DNA of 45,618 nt from Acidobacteriota bacterium (lineage in GTDB: Bacteria > Acidobacteriota > Blastocatellia > Pyrinomonadales > Pyrinomonadaceae), in NCBI GenBank assembly GCA_003223935.1, contig QHXQ01000062.1, forward strand, positions 1 through 45,618, in the 5' to 3' direction. The notes under the pieces were generated by a model. The model saw nothing but the letters and a program-made list of their open reading frames with translations. It made no database searches and was not told where the DNA came from. The position numbers and the translations under genes were made by a program. Positions 31,023 through 39,606 of this stretch are shown piece by piece (the stretch's first letter is position 1; the number at the start of each line of letters is the position of its first letter).

Positions 31023-33566
31023 TCAGCCGCCGCGCACTGCGGCCATGATGTCCGGGTAGAAGATGATCAAGACGGCGACGACGAGGCCGAGCACCATGAC
31101 GAGCGCGTAGTTGGCGGTCAAGCCGGTCTGCGCAGCGCGCAGCACGCGCGACATGATGCCGCGTATGAAATAGGCGATGCCATTGACGATGCCGTCCACG
31201 ACATAGCGGTCGAACAGGCCCGTCGCATTCGACGTGCGGCGCGTGAGCGCAGCGACGCCGTTGACCGCGCCGTCAATAACTTTCGCGTCCACCGTATAGA
31301 CGCCCACGGCCGCGTCCATCGTGCGGCGCGTGACGAGCAGCCCGTAGAGTTCGTCAATCCAATACTTGTGATAGCTCGCGCGATAGAGCGGGCGCAGCCG
31401 CGCCGCCCACGCATCGGGCAGACGCGGATTCTTCACATAGAAGAGATAACCGAGACCCATGCCGACGAGCGCGACGACGATTGAGAGCAGGATAAAGAAC
31501 CACTCTGCTGCGCGTTCGCTGCCAAACGATCTCTCGACCGTGTGCGCAAGGTTGTAGCCTGTGTCGCCGTAAGGCGCGGCTTCGCTTGCTTCATGCGGCG
31601 CGGTCACGTGTCCGTTTTCTGTTGTCGCAGGTCGTGCTTGCGCGCCGCCCGCCTCATTCTCTGTCCCGAATCCTTTAGTCACCGGATTCCACACGACAGG
31701 CGCGAGCCAGTTGACGATGTTCAATTTGCCGCCGGGATGACCGTCGCCGGAGAACGCAGGGCCGATGCCGACGAGACCGCCGATAGTCGCGAGCACGGCG
31801 AGCACGGCGAGCGGAATCCACATCGAAGCGGGCGACTCGTGCGGCTCGTGTATGGCGTGACCGTGCGGTGCGGCATGTGTGTCGGTCACATCGCCGCCGC
31901 GCGTCTCGTGATGATCGTGCGGCAGCGCATGCGGCTCGCCGACATACTCGCCGGGTTCGTGGCGCGGACGGTCGCCTGCGGATTCGAGTTGCGCGTCGTG
32001 TGGTAGGCCCATCTCGTCGTAGCCGTGTGCGTGCGCTTCGTCGGCTTCGCCGCCGGCGGGCACTTCGCGGAAACGTTCGCGCCCCCAGAAGGTCATGGCG
32101 ACAAGGCGCGTCATATAGAACGCAGTGCAGGTCGCGGCAATCGTGCCGATGAGCCAGAGCATCCAGCCGCCGGAAAAATAGTTCGTGCCGGCCGCGCGCC
32201 AGAGAATTTCATCTTTCGACCAGAACCCACTGAACGGGAAGATGCCGCAGATAGCGAGCCAGCCCGCGATGAACGTCCAGAAAGTTTTCGGCATGTAACG
32301 CTTCAAGCCGCCCATGCGTCGCATGTCCTGCTCGTGGTGCATGCCGTGTATGACCGAGCCTGCGCCGAGAAACATCAGCGCCTTGAAGAACGCATGCGTC
32401 ATCACGTGGAAGATGCCGATGACGAACGCGCCGACGCCGCACGCAAGGAACATGAAGCCGAGTTGCGAGACGGTTGAATAAGCGAGAACTTTTTTGATGT
32501 CGTTCTGCGTGATGCCGATGGTCGCGGCAAAGAGCGCGGTCAACGCGCCGACGACGGCGACGATGAGCATCATCGTCTGCGAGTGTTGGAAGATGACGTT
32601 CGTGCGCGTCACCATGTAGAGACCGGCCGTGACCATCGTCGCCGCGTGAATCAAAGCGGAGACGGGCGTCGGCCCTGCCATCGCGTCCGGCAACCAGACG
32701 TAGAGCGGTATCTGCGCAGACTTGCCGCACGCGCCGATGAAGAGGCCCAAAGCGATCCAAGACATGATGCCGAACGTGCCGAGCATTTCAATCGGATACG
32801 CGCTCGCTTGCCGCATCACGTCTGTGTACTGCGCCGTGCCGAATGTGGCGATGACGGCGAAGACTGCGAGCGCGAAGCCGAAGTCGCCGATGCGGTTCGT
32901 GATGAACGCCTTGCGCGAAGCGTCGCCCGCCTCTTTGCGGTCGAAATAGTAACCGATGAGCAAGTATGAGCAGAGACCGACGCCCTCCCAGCCGACGAAC
33001 ATCAACAGGAAGTTCGAGCCAAGGACGAGCACGAGCATCGAGAACATGAAGAGGCCCATGTAGGCGAAGAAGCGATAGTAGCCCGCGTCGCCGTGCATAT
33101 AGCCCGTCGCAAAGACGAAGATGCAAAGCCCGACGCCCGTCACGATTAGAATGAAGATTGCTGAGAGCGGATCGAGTTGATAACTCCATTCAATGTTCAG
33201 CACAGACCCGCGCGCCGACGCGACTTTAACAGTGCTACTCGCCGTCAACGTGCCGTCGCTGTTTCTTGTGCTCGTCGTGTTGCCCGCTTGTGCGCGCTCC
33301 TTCTGGCCTTCAGTGATCTCAGTCGCGCCGCCCGCGATCCAAGTAAAACTCCAGCCGTCCTGACTCGTCACATACGGCGTCGGCCACGTCGGGCTATTCG
33401 CGTACTTGACGACCGCCGCGACTGCGCACACAAACGCAAGCGCCACCGTCCCACACGCAATCGTGCCGATCAGACGCTCGGAGAAGCGAAACTTCCGCCC
33501 CAAGAGGCCGTTGACCGCCGCGCCCGCGAGCGGCAAGAGTGGGATGAGCCAGAGAAGAATGGACAT
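31023..33566 (-). CDS. nuoL: NADH-quinone oxidoreductase subunit L, enlarged
   Basis: NuoL is the distal pump of complex I and carries the long lateral helix. The start was set at ATG 33566 (SILLWLIPLLPLAGAAVNG); the eight codons before it are repeat sequence and would need a TTG. Markers are FLLMFVGWEGVGLCSYLLIGYY (pump Glu), PLYVWLPDAMAGPTPVSALIHAATMVTAGLY and KKVLAYSTVSQLGFM. The product has 847 residues against the usual 600-660. Extra material sits at about residues 65-125 (soluble Thr/Ser-rich loop), 497-579 (13 His in a His/Glu/Pro-rich stretch) and about 610-680. The C-terminal lateral-helix region (DELYGLLVTRRTMDAA onward) is present, so the subunit looks functional. Confidence 0.95.
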   Translation of the reverse strand: MSILLWLIPLLPLAGAAVNGLLGRKFRFSERLIGTIACGTVALAFVCAVAAVVKYANSPTWPTPYVTSQDGWSFTWIAGGATEITEGQKERAQAGNTTSTRNSDGTLTASSTVKVASARGSVLNIEWSYQLDPLSAIFILIVTGVGLCIFVFATGYMHGDAGYYRFFAYMGLFMFSMLVLVLGSNFLLMFVGWEGVGLCSYLLIGYYFDRKEAGDASRKAFITNRIGDFGFALAVFAVIATFGTAQYTDVMRQASAYPIEMLGTFGIMSWIALGLFIGACGKSAQIPLYVWLPDAMAGPTPVSALIHAATMVTAGLYMVTRTNVIFQHSQTMMLIVAVVGALTALFAATIGITQNDIKKVLAYSTVSQLGFMFLACGVGAFVIGIFHVMTHAFFKALMFLGAGSVIHGMHHEQDMRRMGGLKRYMPKTFWTFIAGWLAICGIFPFSGFWSKDEILWRAAGTNYFSGGWMLWLIGTIAATCTAFYMTRLVAMTFWGRERFREVPAGGEADEAHAHGYDEMGLPHDAQLESAGDRPRHEPGEYVGEPHALPHDHHETRGGDVTDTHAAPHGHAIHEPHESPASMWIPLAVLAVLATIGGLVGIGPAFSGDGHPGGKLNIVNWLAPVVWNPVTKGFGTENEAGGAQARPATTENGHVTAPHEASEAAPYGDTGYNLAHTVERSFGSERAAEWFFILLSIVVALVGMGLGYLFYVKNPRLPDAWAARLRPLYRASYHKYWIDELYGLLVTRRTMDAAVGVYTVDAKVIDGAVNGVAALTRRTSNATGLFDRYVVDGIVNGIAYFIRGIMSRVLRAAQTGLTANYALVMVLGLVVAVLIIFYPDIMAAVRGG

Positions 33567-33576
33567 AGGAGTTAAA

Positions 33577-33645
33577 AGTTCAAGGTTCAAGGTTCAAGGT
33601 TCAAGGTAAAACCAACTTTGAACCTTGAACCTTAAACTTTGAACT
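33577..33645. repeat. Heptamer inverted-array hairpin G (GGTTCAA type), nuoK-nuoL gap
   Basis: Left arm 33577-33607 holds AGTTCAA and three GGTTCAA units plus GGT. Right arm 33615-33645 is the inverse complement of AGTTCAA, AGTTTAA, two GGTTCAA and AGT. The two 31-nt arms leave a 7-nt spacer. The last base belongs to the nuoK stop codon, and the first lies 10 nt before the nuoL ATG. It is related to the inner array of element D. Confidence 0.92.
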
Positions 33646-34055
33646 CACCACTTCAACAGATCGATCTTATCCACGAAGATCGTCTCGCGGTTGCGATAGA
33701 GCGCGATGACGATGCCGAGACCGATGGCGGCTTCGGCGGCGGCGACGACGATGATGAAGACCGTGAACACTTGCCCGGCGACGGCGTTCGGGTAGCCTGC
33801 GTCTTGCAAGTAGCGCGAGAAGGCGATGAAGTTCAGATTCGCCGCGTTCAAGATCAACTCGATGGACATGAAGATGACGATGATGTTGCGCCGCGTCAGC
33901 ACGCCGGCCACGCCGATGATGAACAGCAGCGCGGCAATGACGAGAAACTTTGATAGGTCTGGATGCTGGATGCCCTGCCAGATCACGCCGCCGCGTGTCG
34001 TCGGCTGCTCCGCTTGCAGCAGCAACGCGAGCACAGGTGTAATGAGTTGGCTCAT
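33645..34055 (-). CDS. nuoK: NADH-quinone oxidoreductase subunit K
   Basis: NuoK is a three-helix subunit in the proton-transfer path. The 136-residue protein has an N-terminal extension of about 35 residues beyond the usual 100. The conserved core follows: [43 protein letters not shown] with the essential Glu in MSIELILNA, then [25 protein letters not shown] with the second Glu. Its start overlaps the nuoJ stop by four bases. Its own stop is at the edge of heptamer hairpin G. Confidence 0.97.
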   Translation of the reverse strand: MSQLITPVLALLLQAEQPTTRGGVIWQGIQHPDLSKFLVIAALLFIIGVAGVLTRRNIIVIFMSIELILNAANLNFIAFSRYLQDAGYPNAVAGQVFTVFIIVVAAAEAAIGLGIVIALYRNRETIFVDKIDLLKW

Positions 34056-34747
34056 AGTTTCGTCTGCGTCTCTGCGAGTTTTTCGATCTCTTGCGCCAAC
34101 TCAGGCTCGGTCGCAATAAGTTCGGGTAACAGTTCAAGGTCAACGTCGTCGGCCGCCAACTCTTGTTTGGTCGTGCGCGCGAGCATGACCGAGCCAACGA
34201 TGGCGACGAGCAGGAGCACGCTGGCGACCTCGAACGGGATCGAGCCGTAGCGATAGAGACTGCCGCCGACGCGCTGCGTGTCCTGCGAGATACGCATCAC
34301 GCGCGTCGCGTTCGGCTGCGTGGGTGGTTGCGCCGCAGCGACGGCCGGCGTGATGCGATCTTGATCGCGCTTGAGCAGGCCGTCGTAACCTTGCCTGATT
34401 GCGTAGATCAGACCGAGCGACAAGAGCGCCAGAATGATCGCGCTCGCCGCCACCTGCGCCGGCCGGTTGAACAAAAGTTCGTGCCCGCGCTCTTCGGCGC
34501 TCACGTTCACCAGCATGATGACGAACAGAAACAGCACCATCACGCCGCCCACATAGACGAGTATCTGCACGCCTGCGATGAACTCCGCGCCGAGCAGAAT
34601 GAAGAGCGCGGCGACGGAGACGAGCGTCGAGATGAGAAACAGTGCCGAGTGCACGGCGTTGCGCGCTAAGATAGTCAACAACGCCGCCACGAGCGCCGCC
34701 ACCGCGAACACCCAGAAGAAGACCGCTGCCCAGCCGGAAAGAACCAT
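34052..34747 (-). CDS. nuoJ: NADH-quinone oxidoreductase subunit J
   Basis: NuoJ has five helices and contains the pi-bulge helix that changes during turnover. The 231-residue sequence shows [52 protein letters not shown], the diagnostic region of the family, then a later helix pair. The C-terminus is acidic ([19 protein letters not shown]) and longer than usual. Its stop overlaps the nuoK start. The start at 34747 lies three bases from the edge of hairpin H. Confidence 0.96.
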   Translation of the reverse strand: MVLSGWAAVFFWVFAVAALVAALLTILARNAVHSALFLISTLVSVAALFILLGAEFIAGVQILVYVGGVMVLFLFVIMLVNVSAEERGHELLFNRPAQVAASAIILALLSLGLIYAIRQGYDGLLKRDQDRITPAVAAAQPPTQPNATRVMRISQDTQRVGGSLYRYGSIPFEVASVLLLVAIVGSVMLARTTKQELAADDVDLELLPELIATEPELAQEIEKLAETQTKL

Positions 34748-34749
34748 GG

Positions 34750-34835
34750 TTTTCAGTTTTCAGTTTTCAGTTTTCAGTTTCAGAGATCAGCGCTGGTGCT
34801 CCGGCTGAAAACTGAAAACCGACAACTGAAAGCTG
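34750..34835. repeat. Heptamer inverted-array hairpin H (TTTTCAG type), nuoI-nuoJ gap
   Basis: Left arm 34750-34777 is four perfect TTTTCAG units, then TTTCAGA. Right arm 34805-34835 is the inverse complement: CTGAAAA twice, CCGACAA, CTGAAAG and CTG. The 20-odd nt between them are GC-rich, unlike most other members. The element fills the gap from 3 nt before the nuoJ start to 3 nt after the nuoI stop. Confidence 0.92.
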
Positions 34836-34838
34836 TTC

Positions 34839-35372
34839 TTAGGCTTCGTACTTGATCGTCTCGCGCCCCTGTTCCAACATCTCGCGATTCCAGACGAAGC
34901 CGGCGCGCGAGTAGGTGGCGAGTTCAAAGTCTTGCGTCAACTCAAGACATGCCGTCGGGCAAGCCTCTTGACAGAGCGCGCAGAACATGCAGCGCGAGGT
35001 GTCGAAGATAAACTCGTCGAGTACCTTCTTCTTGCGCCCCTTGCCGGCGACCATGATCTCTATGTCCATCGGGATCACGTCAATGCAATCTTCAGGACAG
35101 GCGAGCGCGCAGAGGTTGCAGGCGATGCAGAGCGTCTCGTGCGTCTCCGGGTCCATGTTCAGCCGCGGCGCGCCATGAAAACGCGGCGCGACTTCGGCGC
35201 GCACCTTCGGATACTGCTCCGTGTAGATGCCCTTGCCCGCCACCGCATCCTTGTCAGTCAACGCGCCGAGGTTGAACTTGAGCGTCAGCTTGAGGCCGCC
35301 AATCAAATCAACGAGAAAGAAACGTTTCAGTTTCTCTTTCCACGTCAACTCTGGAACTCGTACTACCGGCAT
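34839..35372 (-). CDS. nuoI: NADH-quinone oxidoreductase subunit I
   Basis: NuoI carries two 4Fe-4S clusters (N6a and N6b) that pass electrons to NuoB. The 177 residues show the two ferredoxin motifs CIACNLCALACPEDCI and CMFCALCQEACPTACLEL, each CxxCxxCxxxCP. An N-terminal amphipathic helix (KRFFLVDLIGGLKLTLKF) that docks on the membrane arm precedes them. The length is normal. It is flanked by nuoH upstream and nuoJ downstream. Confidence 0.98.
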   Translation of the reverse strand: MPVVRVPELTWKEKLKRFFLVDLIGGLKLTLKFNLGALTDKDAVAGKGIYTEQYPKVRAEVAPRFHGAPRLNMDPETHETLCIACNLCALACPEDCIDVIPMDIEIMVAGKGRKKKVLDEFIFDTSRCMFCALCQEACPTACLELTQDFELATYSRAGFVWNREMLEQGRETIKYEA

Positions 35373-35401
35373 ACTTGCTACCTCTGCCTTCCTGCTTGCA
35401 A

Positions 35402-35420
35402 GTTAGATTTTGCGTCTAAC
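35402..35420. other. Small inverted repeat in the nuoH-nuoI gap
   Basis: GTTAGA and TCTAAC pair around a 7-base loop in the 93-bp gap between nuoH and nuoI. This gap lacks a heptamer array, in contrast to most nuo gaps. I see no promoter in it. Confidence 0.35.
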
Positions 35421-35465
35421 CCAGTCTATTGCGGACGCTTTGTTGAAACCACGAACGAACACATC

Positions 35466-36797
35466 TTAACTTTCACTCGGCGCGGGCGCGACCGCCGGTT
35501 GTCCCTGCGGCGGACTGACGAGCCGTACTTGGCGGCGTTGCTTCTTCAGATTGAAGTCGCGCGAGCGCCAGTTGATCGCCGAGAGCATCGCGGCGGCGAT
35601 GAAGAGGCCGGCGATGCCGAAGGCGACCATGATCACCTTGCCCTGCCAAGTCAGGTTCACGCCGCGCGTGAGCGATTCGATGGTCTTCAAACCGTGCCAG
35701 CCATCGAGCGCCTGCACGGTGAAGACGGCGAACGCAGTCAGCGCGATGTTCAAGAGCGCCGCAGGCAGCATCCACTTCCAACCCAAGTCCATCAACTGAT
35801 CGTAGCGGTAGCGCGGGAACGTCCAACGCAACCAGAAGTAGATGTAGAGCAGCACCACCATCTTGGCGATGAAGACAACGAGACTCAGCAATACGAACAG
35901 GCTGTGATAGCCGGCATGATCGATCCGCCACAAAAACGGAAAGTACCAGCCGCCAAGATAGAGCGTCGTGGCCATCGCAGAGACGACGATCATCGCCGCG
36001 TACTCGGCCATGAAGAAGAGCGACCAACGCATGCCGGAGTATTCCGTGTGGAAACCCGCAACGAGTTCCGATTCCGCTTCCGGCAGATCGAACGGCGCGC
36101 GGTTGTTCTCCGCAATGCCGCTCACAAGGAAGATGACGAGACCGAGCGGCTGATAGAAGATGTACCAGATCGAATCTAACCCTTGCGCCTGCACGATGCC
36201 GGACAGAGAGAGCGTGCGCGCGAACATCAAAGCGCCGATGAGCGCGAGGCCCATCGAGACCTCGTAAGAGATCATCTGCGCGGACGAGCGCAGGCCGCCC
36301 AAGAGTGCGTATTTCGAGTTGGACGACCAACCCGCGAGGATCAGTGCGAGCACGCCGACCGACGAGACCGAAAGCACGAAGAGCAGGCCGATGTTGATGT
36401 CCGTGATGACGCCCCAATCCGGCCCGAACGGCATGACGGCGAAGACGATGAAGGCGGCGGCGACCGAGATGAACGGCGCGAAGAAGAAGATGTACGGGTC
36501 GGCTTTGTCAGGACGCAGGTCTTCTTTGGTGAGCAGCTTGATCGCGTCGGCAATCGGTTGCAACAAGCCCCAAGGGCCGACGCGCATCGGCCCCAGACGC
36601 GCCTGCATGAAGGCCGAAATCTTGCGCTCCATGTAGGTCGCATAGAGCGCCCAGAGAGCGATGGCGGTGACGACCGCACCGATCTGTATGAACGGCCAGA
36701 CGACGTAATTGATCGTCTCCGGGCTGAGCGAGAGACGCTGCAATAGTTCGTTGATTACATTCGGCGGCGCAAACAGCGCCAGTAAATTCGCCATCAT
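35466..36797 (-). CDS. nuoH: NADH-quinone oxidoreductase subunit H
   Basis: NuoH forms the quinone chamber of complex I with NuoD and NuoB. The 443 residues show YMERKISAFMQARLGPMRVGPWGLLQPIADAIKLLTKED (loop 1, ERK and QxRxGP), SGIAENNRAPFDLPEAESELVAGFHTEYSGMRW (the quinone-site loop with ENNRAPFDLPEAE), and WLRWTFPRYRYDQLMDLGWK. The C-terminal part is about 80 residues longer than usual, with an additional helix (VIMVAFGIAGLFIAAAML) and a basic then Pro/Ala tail. The ATG directly follows the TAG of the AllA-like gene, so the two are likely translationally coupled. Confidence 0.97.
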   Translation of the reverse strand: MMANLLALFAPPNVINELLQRLSLSPETINYVVWPFIQIGAVVTAIALWALYATYMERKISAFMQARLGPMRVGPWGLLQPIADAIKLLTKEDLRPDKADPYIFFFAPFISVAAAFIVFAVMPFGPDWGVITDINIGLLFVLSVSSVGVLALILAGWSSNSKYALLGGLRSSAQMISYEVSMGLALIGALMFARTLSLSGIVQAQGLDSIWYIFYQPLGLVIFLVSGIAENNRAPFDLPEAESELVAGFHTEYSGMRWSLFFMAEYAAMIVVSAMATTLYLGGWYFPFLWRIDHAGYHSLFVLLSLVVFIAKMVVLLYIYFWLRWTFPRYRYDQLMDLGWKWMLPAALLNIALTAFAVFTVQALDGWHGLKTIESLTRGVNLTWQGKVIMVAFGIAGLFIAAAMLSAINWRSRDFNLKKQRRQVRLVSPPQGQPAVAPAPSES

Positions 36798-37250
36798 CTA
36801 CTCTTCGATCTCGAAGATGCAATTATAGAGCGCGCGCAAGTCAACCAACTCATAATCGTCGTCCAAAGTGCCACTGCGATCCACGACTAAATAAGACGAC
36901 CACTCGCCGAGCGCAAACGGCGGCGTGTGCCAAGTGCCCTTATGATAAGCATAGGGCAGACGCCCGTTGACGTAAAACGCTGCGATCTCATCGGGCGCAG
37001 GTAGCGCCGACGGCGGTGCGACGCAGATGATCGAACGCGATTCGACGAGCGGTGAAAAGACCTGCATCGTGTGCCTGTGCCGCGCCATGAACTCGAAGCG
37101 CAACGGTCGCCGCTCGCTCGTCGCGCCGGTCATCGCCGGTATGCCGCCGCCGAGATCAAGCTCAACCGTCCCGCGCCTGTCCAACAAGATGCCGTAAGGC
37201 GCGAACCGTTCGCGCGTCATCTCTTGCACGGGCAAACGGACGACGTGCAT
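36798..37250 (-). CDS. Ureidoglycolate lyase (AllA)-family cupin-like protein inside the nuo cluster
   Basis: The 150 residues match the AllA/ureidoglycolate lyase family: a FAPYGILLD start, MARHRHTMQVFSPL with the conserved His and Gln of the cupin-like site, and FYVNGRLPYAYHKGTWHTPPFAL with the GTWHxP motif. AllA releases urea from ureidoglycolate in purine breakdown. No other purine-catabolic gene is in the window. Instead the gene sits between nuoD (2 nt away) and nuoH (TAG directly followed by ATG). The family assignment is good; a role in purine catabolism is doubtful because of the context. A role in complex I is only a guess. Confidence 0.8.
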   Translation of the reverse strand: MHVVRLPVQEMTRERFAPYGILLDRRGTVELDLGGGIPAMTGATSERRPLRFEFMARHRHTMQVFSPLVESRSIICVAPPSALPAPDEIAAFYVNGRLPYAYHKGTWHTPPFALGEWSSYLVVDRSGTLDDDYELVDLRALYNCIFEIEE

Positions 37251-37252
37251 CC

Positions 37253-38386
37253 TTACCTGTCAATCTCCCCAAGCACAATATCGAGCGTGCCGATGATCGC
37301 GACCACATCGGCGACGAGGTGGCCGACGCACATCTGCCGGAGCGCCTGCAAGTTGATCAAGCATGGCGGCCGAACGCGGACGCGGTACGGTCGGCTTGAA
37401 CCATCTGAGACGACGTAGCAGCCCAACTCGCCCTTCGGCCCTTCAATCGAATGATAGTAGTCGCCCACCGGCGGCTTGATGATCTTCGGCACTTTCGCGT
37501 TGACCGGCCCATCCGGCATTTTCGTCAACGCTTGTTGAATGATGCGGCGCGACTGGCGCATCTCTTCGAGGCGCACGAGGTAACGATCATACGTGTCGCC
37601 GTTCTCGCCCAAAGGGATGTCAAACTCCATGTCGGCGTAAGCGGCATAAGGACGCGCCTTGCGCACGTCGTAGGCGACGCCTGAGCCGCGCAGGGGCGGC
37701 CCCGTCAAACCGATGGCGACGGCATCTGCGGCCGAGATGACGCCGATGCCGACGGTGCGACCGAGCCAGATGCGATTCTCCGACAGCATCGTCTCATACT
37801 CTGCAAGCCGCTTTGGAAAATTATCAATGAACCGTTGCACGTCTTCCGTGAAACCTTCGTAAGCATCGTTCGGCATGCCGCCGATGCGCCAAGCGTGACA
37901 GGTGAGCCGCGCGCCAAACTGTCGTTCAAAAATTTTCAGAATCTCTTCGCGCTCGCGCAAAGCCCAGAGCAAGACTGTGAACGCGCCGATGTCGAGCGCG
38001 TGCGTGGCGAGCCAGAGCAGATGCGAGGCGATGCGATTGAGTTCGGTCAGGACGGTGCGGATGTAGTGGGCGCGCGGCGGCACGGCTAACGCTAACATCT
38101 GTTCGACTGTCTCGACCCAAAGGAGACCGTTCGAGACTGCGGCGATGTAGTCGAGCCGGTCCCAATAAGGCGCGATCTGCGGGTAGAGGCGGTTCTCGCA
38201 AATCTTCTCCATGCCGCGATGCAAGTAGCCAATGTCGCAGTCGAGATCAATCACGGTCTCGCCGTCGAGTTTGAGAATGACGCGCAAGACGCCATGCGTC
38301 GAAGGGTGCTGCGGCCCCATGTTCAGCACCATTTCGGGGCTGTCGTAGAGCGTCTCCTGCGTTGTGGCGACTTCGATCTGGTGCAT
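37253..38386 (-). CDS. nuoD: NADH-quinone oxidoreductase subunit D
   Basis: NuoD (49 kDa) forms the quinone-reduction site with NuoB. The 377 residues contain [22 protein letters not shown], with the quinone-site His, then [62 protein letters not shown], and the C-terminal [16 protein letters not shown] and [18 protein letters not shown]. It is the classic unfused NuoD; NuoC is a separate protein upstream. Confidence 0.98.
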   Translation of the reverse strand: MHQIEVATTQETLYDSPEMVLNMGPQHPSTHGVLRVILKLDGETVIDLDCDIGYLHRGMEKICENRLYPQIAPYWDRLDYIAAVSNGLLWVETVEQMLALAVPPRAHYIRTVLTELNRIASHLLWLATHALDIGAFTVLLWALREREEILKIFERQFGARLTCHAWRIGGMPNDAYEGFTEDVQRFIDNFPKRLAEYETMLSENRIWLGRTVGIGVISAADAVAIGLTGPPLRGSGVAYDVRKARPYAAYADMEFDIPLGENGDTYDRYLVRLEEMRQSRRIIQQALTKMPDGPVNAKVPKIIKPPVGDYYHSIEGPKGELGCYVVSDGSSRPYRVRVRPPCLINLQALRQMCVGHLVADVVAIIGTLDIVLGEIDR

Positions 38387-38395
38387 AAAATTAAA

Positions 38396-38463
38396 CGATG
38401 AATGATGTATGATGTATTAAAAACAGATCGTCTTTCATTCATCCTTCTGCATTCATCATTTCC
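38396..38463. repeat. Heptamer inverted array K (ATGATGA type), nuoC-nuoD gap
   Basis: Left arm 38396-38416 holds ACGATGA and two ATGATGT units. The right arm to 38463 is the inverse complement of ATGATGA, ATGCAGA, AGGATGA, ATGAAAG and ACGATCT. It covers the nuoC stop codon (38456-38458) and ends 10 nt before the nuoD ATG. It is homologous to J over most of its length in inverse orientation. Confidence 0.82.
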
Positions 38464-39325
38464 TGTCGAGCGGCATCACTTCCCGGCCCGCGATGAAAAT
38501 TTCGCGGATGCGGCGCTCGTCCGGGTGCGAGAGAATTTCAAGACCGTAGGCGCGGCGCTGTTCGAGTTGCTCCTGCTGCACCGCGTCGAAGGGCGGCAGG
38601 TGCTTGCGCGTCCATTCGTTCTCGACCGGCTTCAATGGATACTCTTTTCTGAGCGGATGCCCTTGCCAATCAGGCGGCAGAAGCAGCCGCCGCAAGTCTG
38701 GATGATTTTTGAATCGCACGCCGAACAGATCATAGACTTCGCGCTCCAGCCAGTTCGCTGTCGGCCACACGCCGGTCACACTCTCGACGCCTTCCGCTTC
38801 GCTCGTCCAAACCTTCAACCGCACGCGCGCGTTCGCTTTGATCGAATACAAATTGTACACGACCTCGAACGGCGTGTCCGCGCGCTCAGGCCAATGCACG
38901 CAGGTCACGTCGCAGAGCAGATCAAACGGCGTCTCCGCGCCGTGTTTAAGGAAATCGCAGACCGCGCCGATGCTTGCCGTTGCGATGCGGACGGACAACT
39001 GGCCGAGAAATTCCGACGCCTCGATGATGTCCTCATTGAATTTCGCGCGCAGCTTTTTGACGAGCGGATGCGCGGCAGCATCGGTCGGCTTTGGCCCCTC
39101 TTCTTTTTTCTTGACGGGCGCTTTCGGCGTGCCAGCCGGCGTAGGTGTTGCTGCGCCTTTCGCGGTCGCAGCCGCTTTGGTCGCGGCGACGCGCGTTTTG
39201 GCTTCGGCGATGAGGCGTGCTTTACGCTCGTCCGGCGTCTCTGCGGCCGGCGGTGCGTTTTGAGTTGGGGTGGCGGGCGGCTCGCCCGCATCTGGCGAAT
39301 CTGGTTTGTTCGGCTCGTCGGTCAT
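38456..39325 (-). CDS. nuoC: NADH-quinone oxidoreductase subunit C with long N-terminal extension
   Basis: NuoC (30 kDa) is part of the hydrophilic arm. The C-terminal 190 residues carry the family signature LEREVYDLFGVRFKNHPDLRRLLLPPDWQGHPLRKEYPL, preceded by the FNEDIIEASEFLGQLSVRI and DVTCVHWPER strands. The first 85 or so residues are low in complexity and rich in Ala, Pro, Thr and Lys (ATPTPAGTPKAPVKKK), probably disordered, and are absent from standard NuoC. It is the first gene of this nuo cluster, with a good promoter at 39443-39471. nuoA and nuoB, which usually precede it, are not here. Confidence 0.95.
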   Translation of the reverse strand: MTDEPNKPDSPDAGEPPATPTQNAPPAAETPDERKARLIAEAKTRVAATKAAATAKGAATPTPAGTPKAPVKKKEEGPKPTDAAAHPLVKKLRAKFNEDIIEASEFLGQLSVRIATASIGAVCDFLKHGAETPFDLLCDVTCVHWPERADTPFEVVYNLYSIKANARVRLKVWTSEAEGVESVTGVWPTANWLEREVYDLFGVRFKNHPDLRRLLLPPDWQGHPLRKEYPLKPVENEWTRKHLPPFDAVQQEQLEQRRAYGLEILSHPDERRIREIFIAGREVMPLDRK

Positions 39326-39442
39326 CGCATCATGCAGTAAGACTCGCGCAGCAGTAGCGTCGAGGGCACGCCGCGCATTGCTTATAAAAGTGCTTCGTCA
39401 GGAGCAACTGACCAAAGATGCAAAAAGGACGGTAACGAATGA

Positions 39443-39471
39443 TTTTTAACATGCGTTCTGCGCCTTGTCAA
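39443..39471 (-). promoter_or_regulatory. Putative promoter of the nuoC-N cluster
   Basis: The minus strand has TTGACA (39471-39466), a 17-bp spacer and TAAAAA (39448-39443), about 120 bp before the nuoC ATG. It stands back to back with the rpmE promoter. Confidence 0.6.
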
Positions 39472-39527
39472 TTAACCCGACCTGCACGCGCGCCAAAGCA
39501 GCCGAATCGGTTAAGTCCTCATCTAAC

Positions 39528-39556
39528 TTGACGATAAATACCAGTGCCCGTATCAT
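39528..39556 (+). promoter_or_regulatory. Putative promoter of the rpmE-DUF1385-prfA unit
   Basis: TTGACG (39528-39533), a 17-bp spacer and TATCAT (39551-39556), five of six matches in each box, about 45 nt before the rpmE ATG. Confidence 0.65.
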
Positions 39557-39606
39557 GAACTTTTGCCGGGCGCACACGTTTCGCGCCTGTGAGCGGAAAG
39601 GAACTT

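Noticed and set aside
3198..35000. Heptamer hairpins as simple Rho-independent terminators
   Set aside because: Most lie between genes of one operon (grpE-dnaK-dnaJ, nuo genes), lack a U-tract after the stem, and would end transcription of essential downstream genes.
34932..36179. 415-codon plus-strand ORF opposite nuoI and nuoH
   Set aside because: It crosses the boundary of two certain genes and is Arg/Glu/His-rich, without any recognisable domain.
38402..39340. 312-codon plus-strand ORF opposite nuoC
   Set aside because: Antisense shadow that runs into the nuoC promoter region; nuoC itself carries all family signatures.
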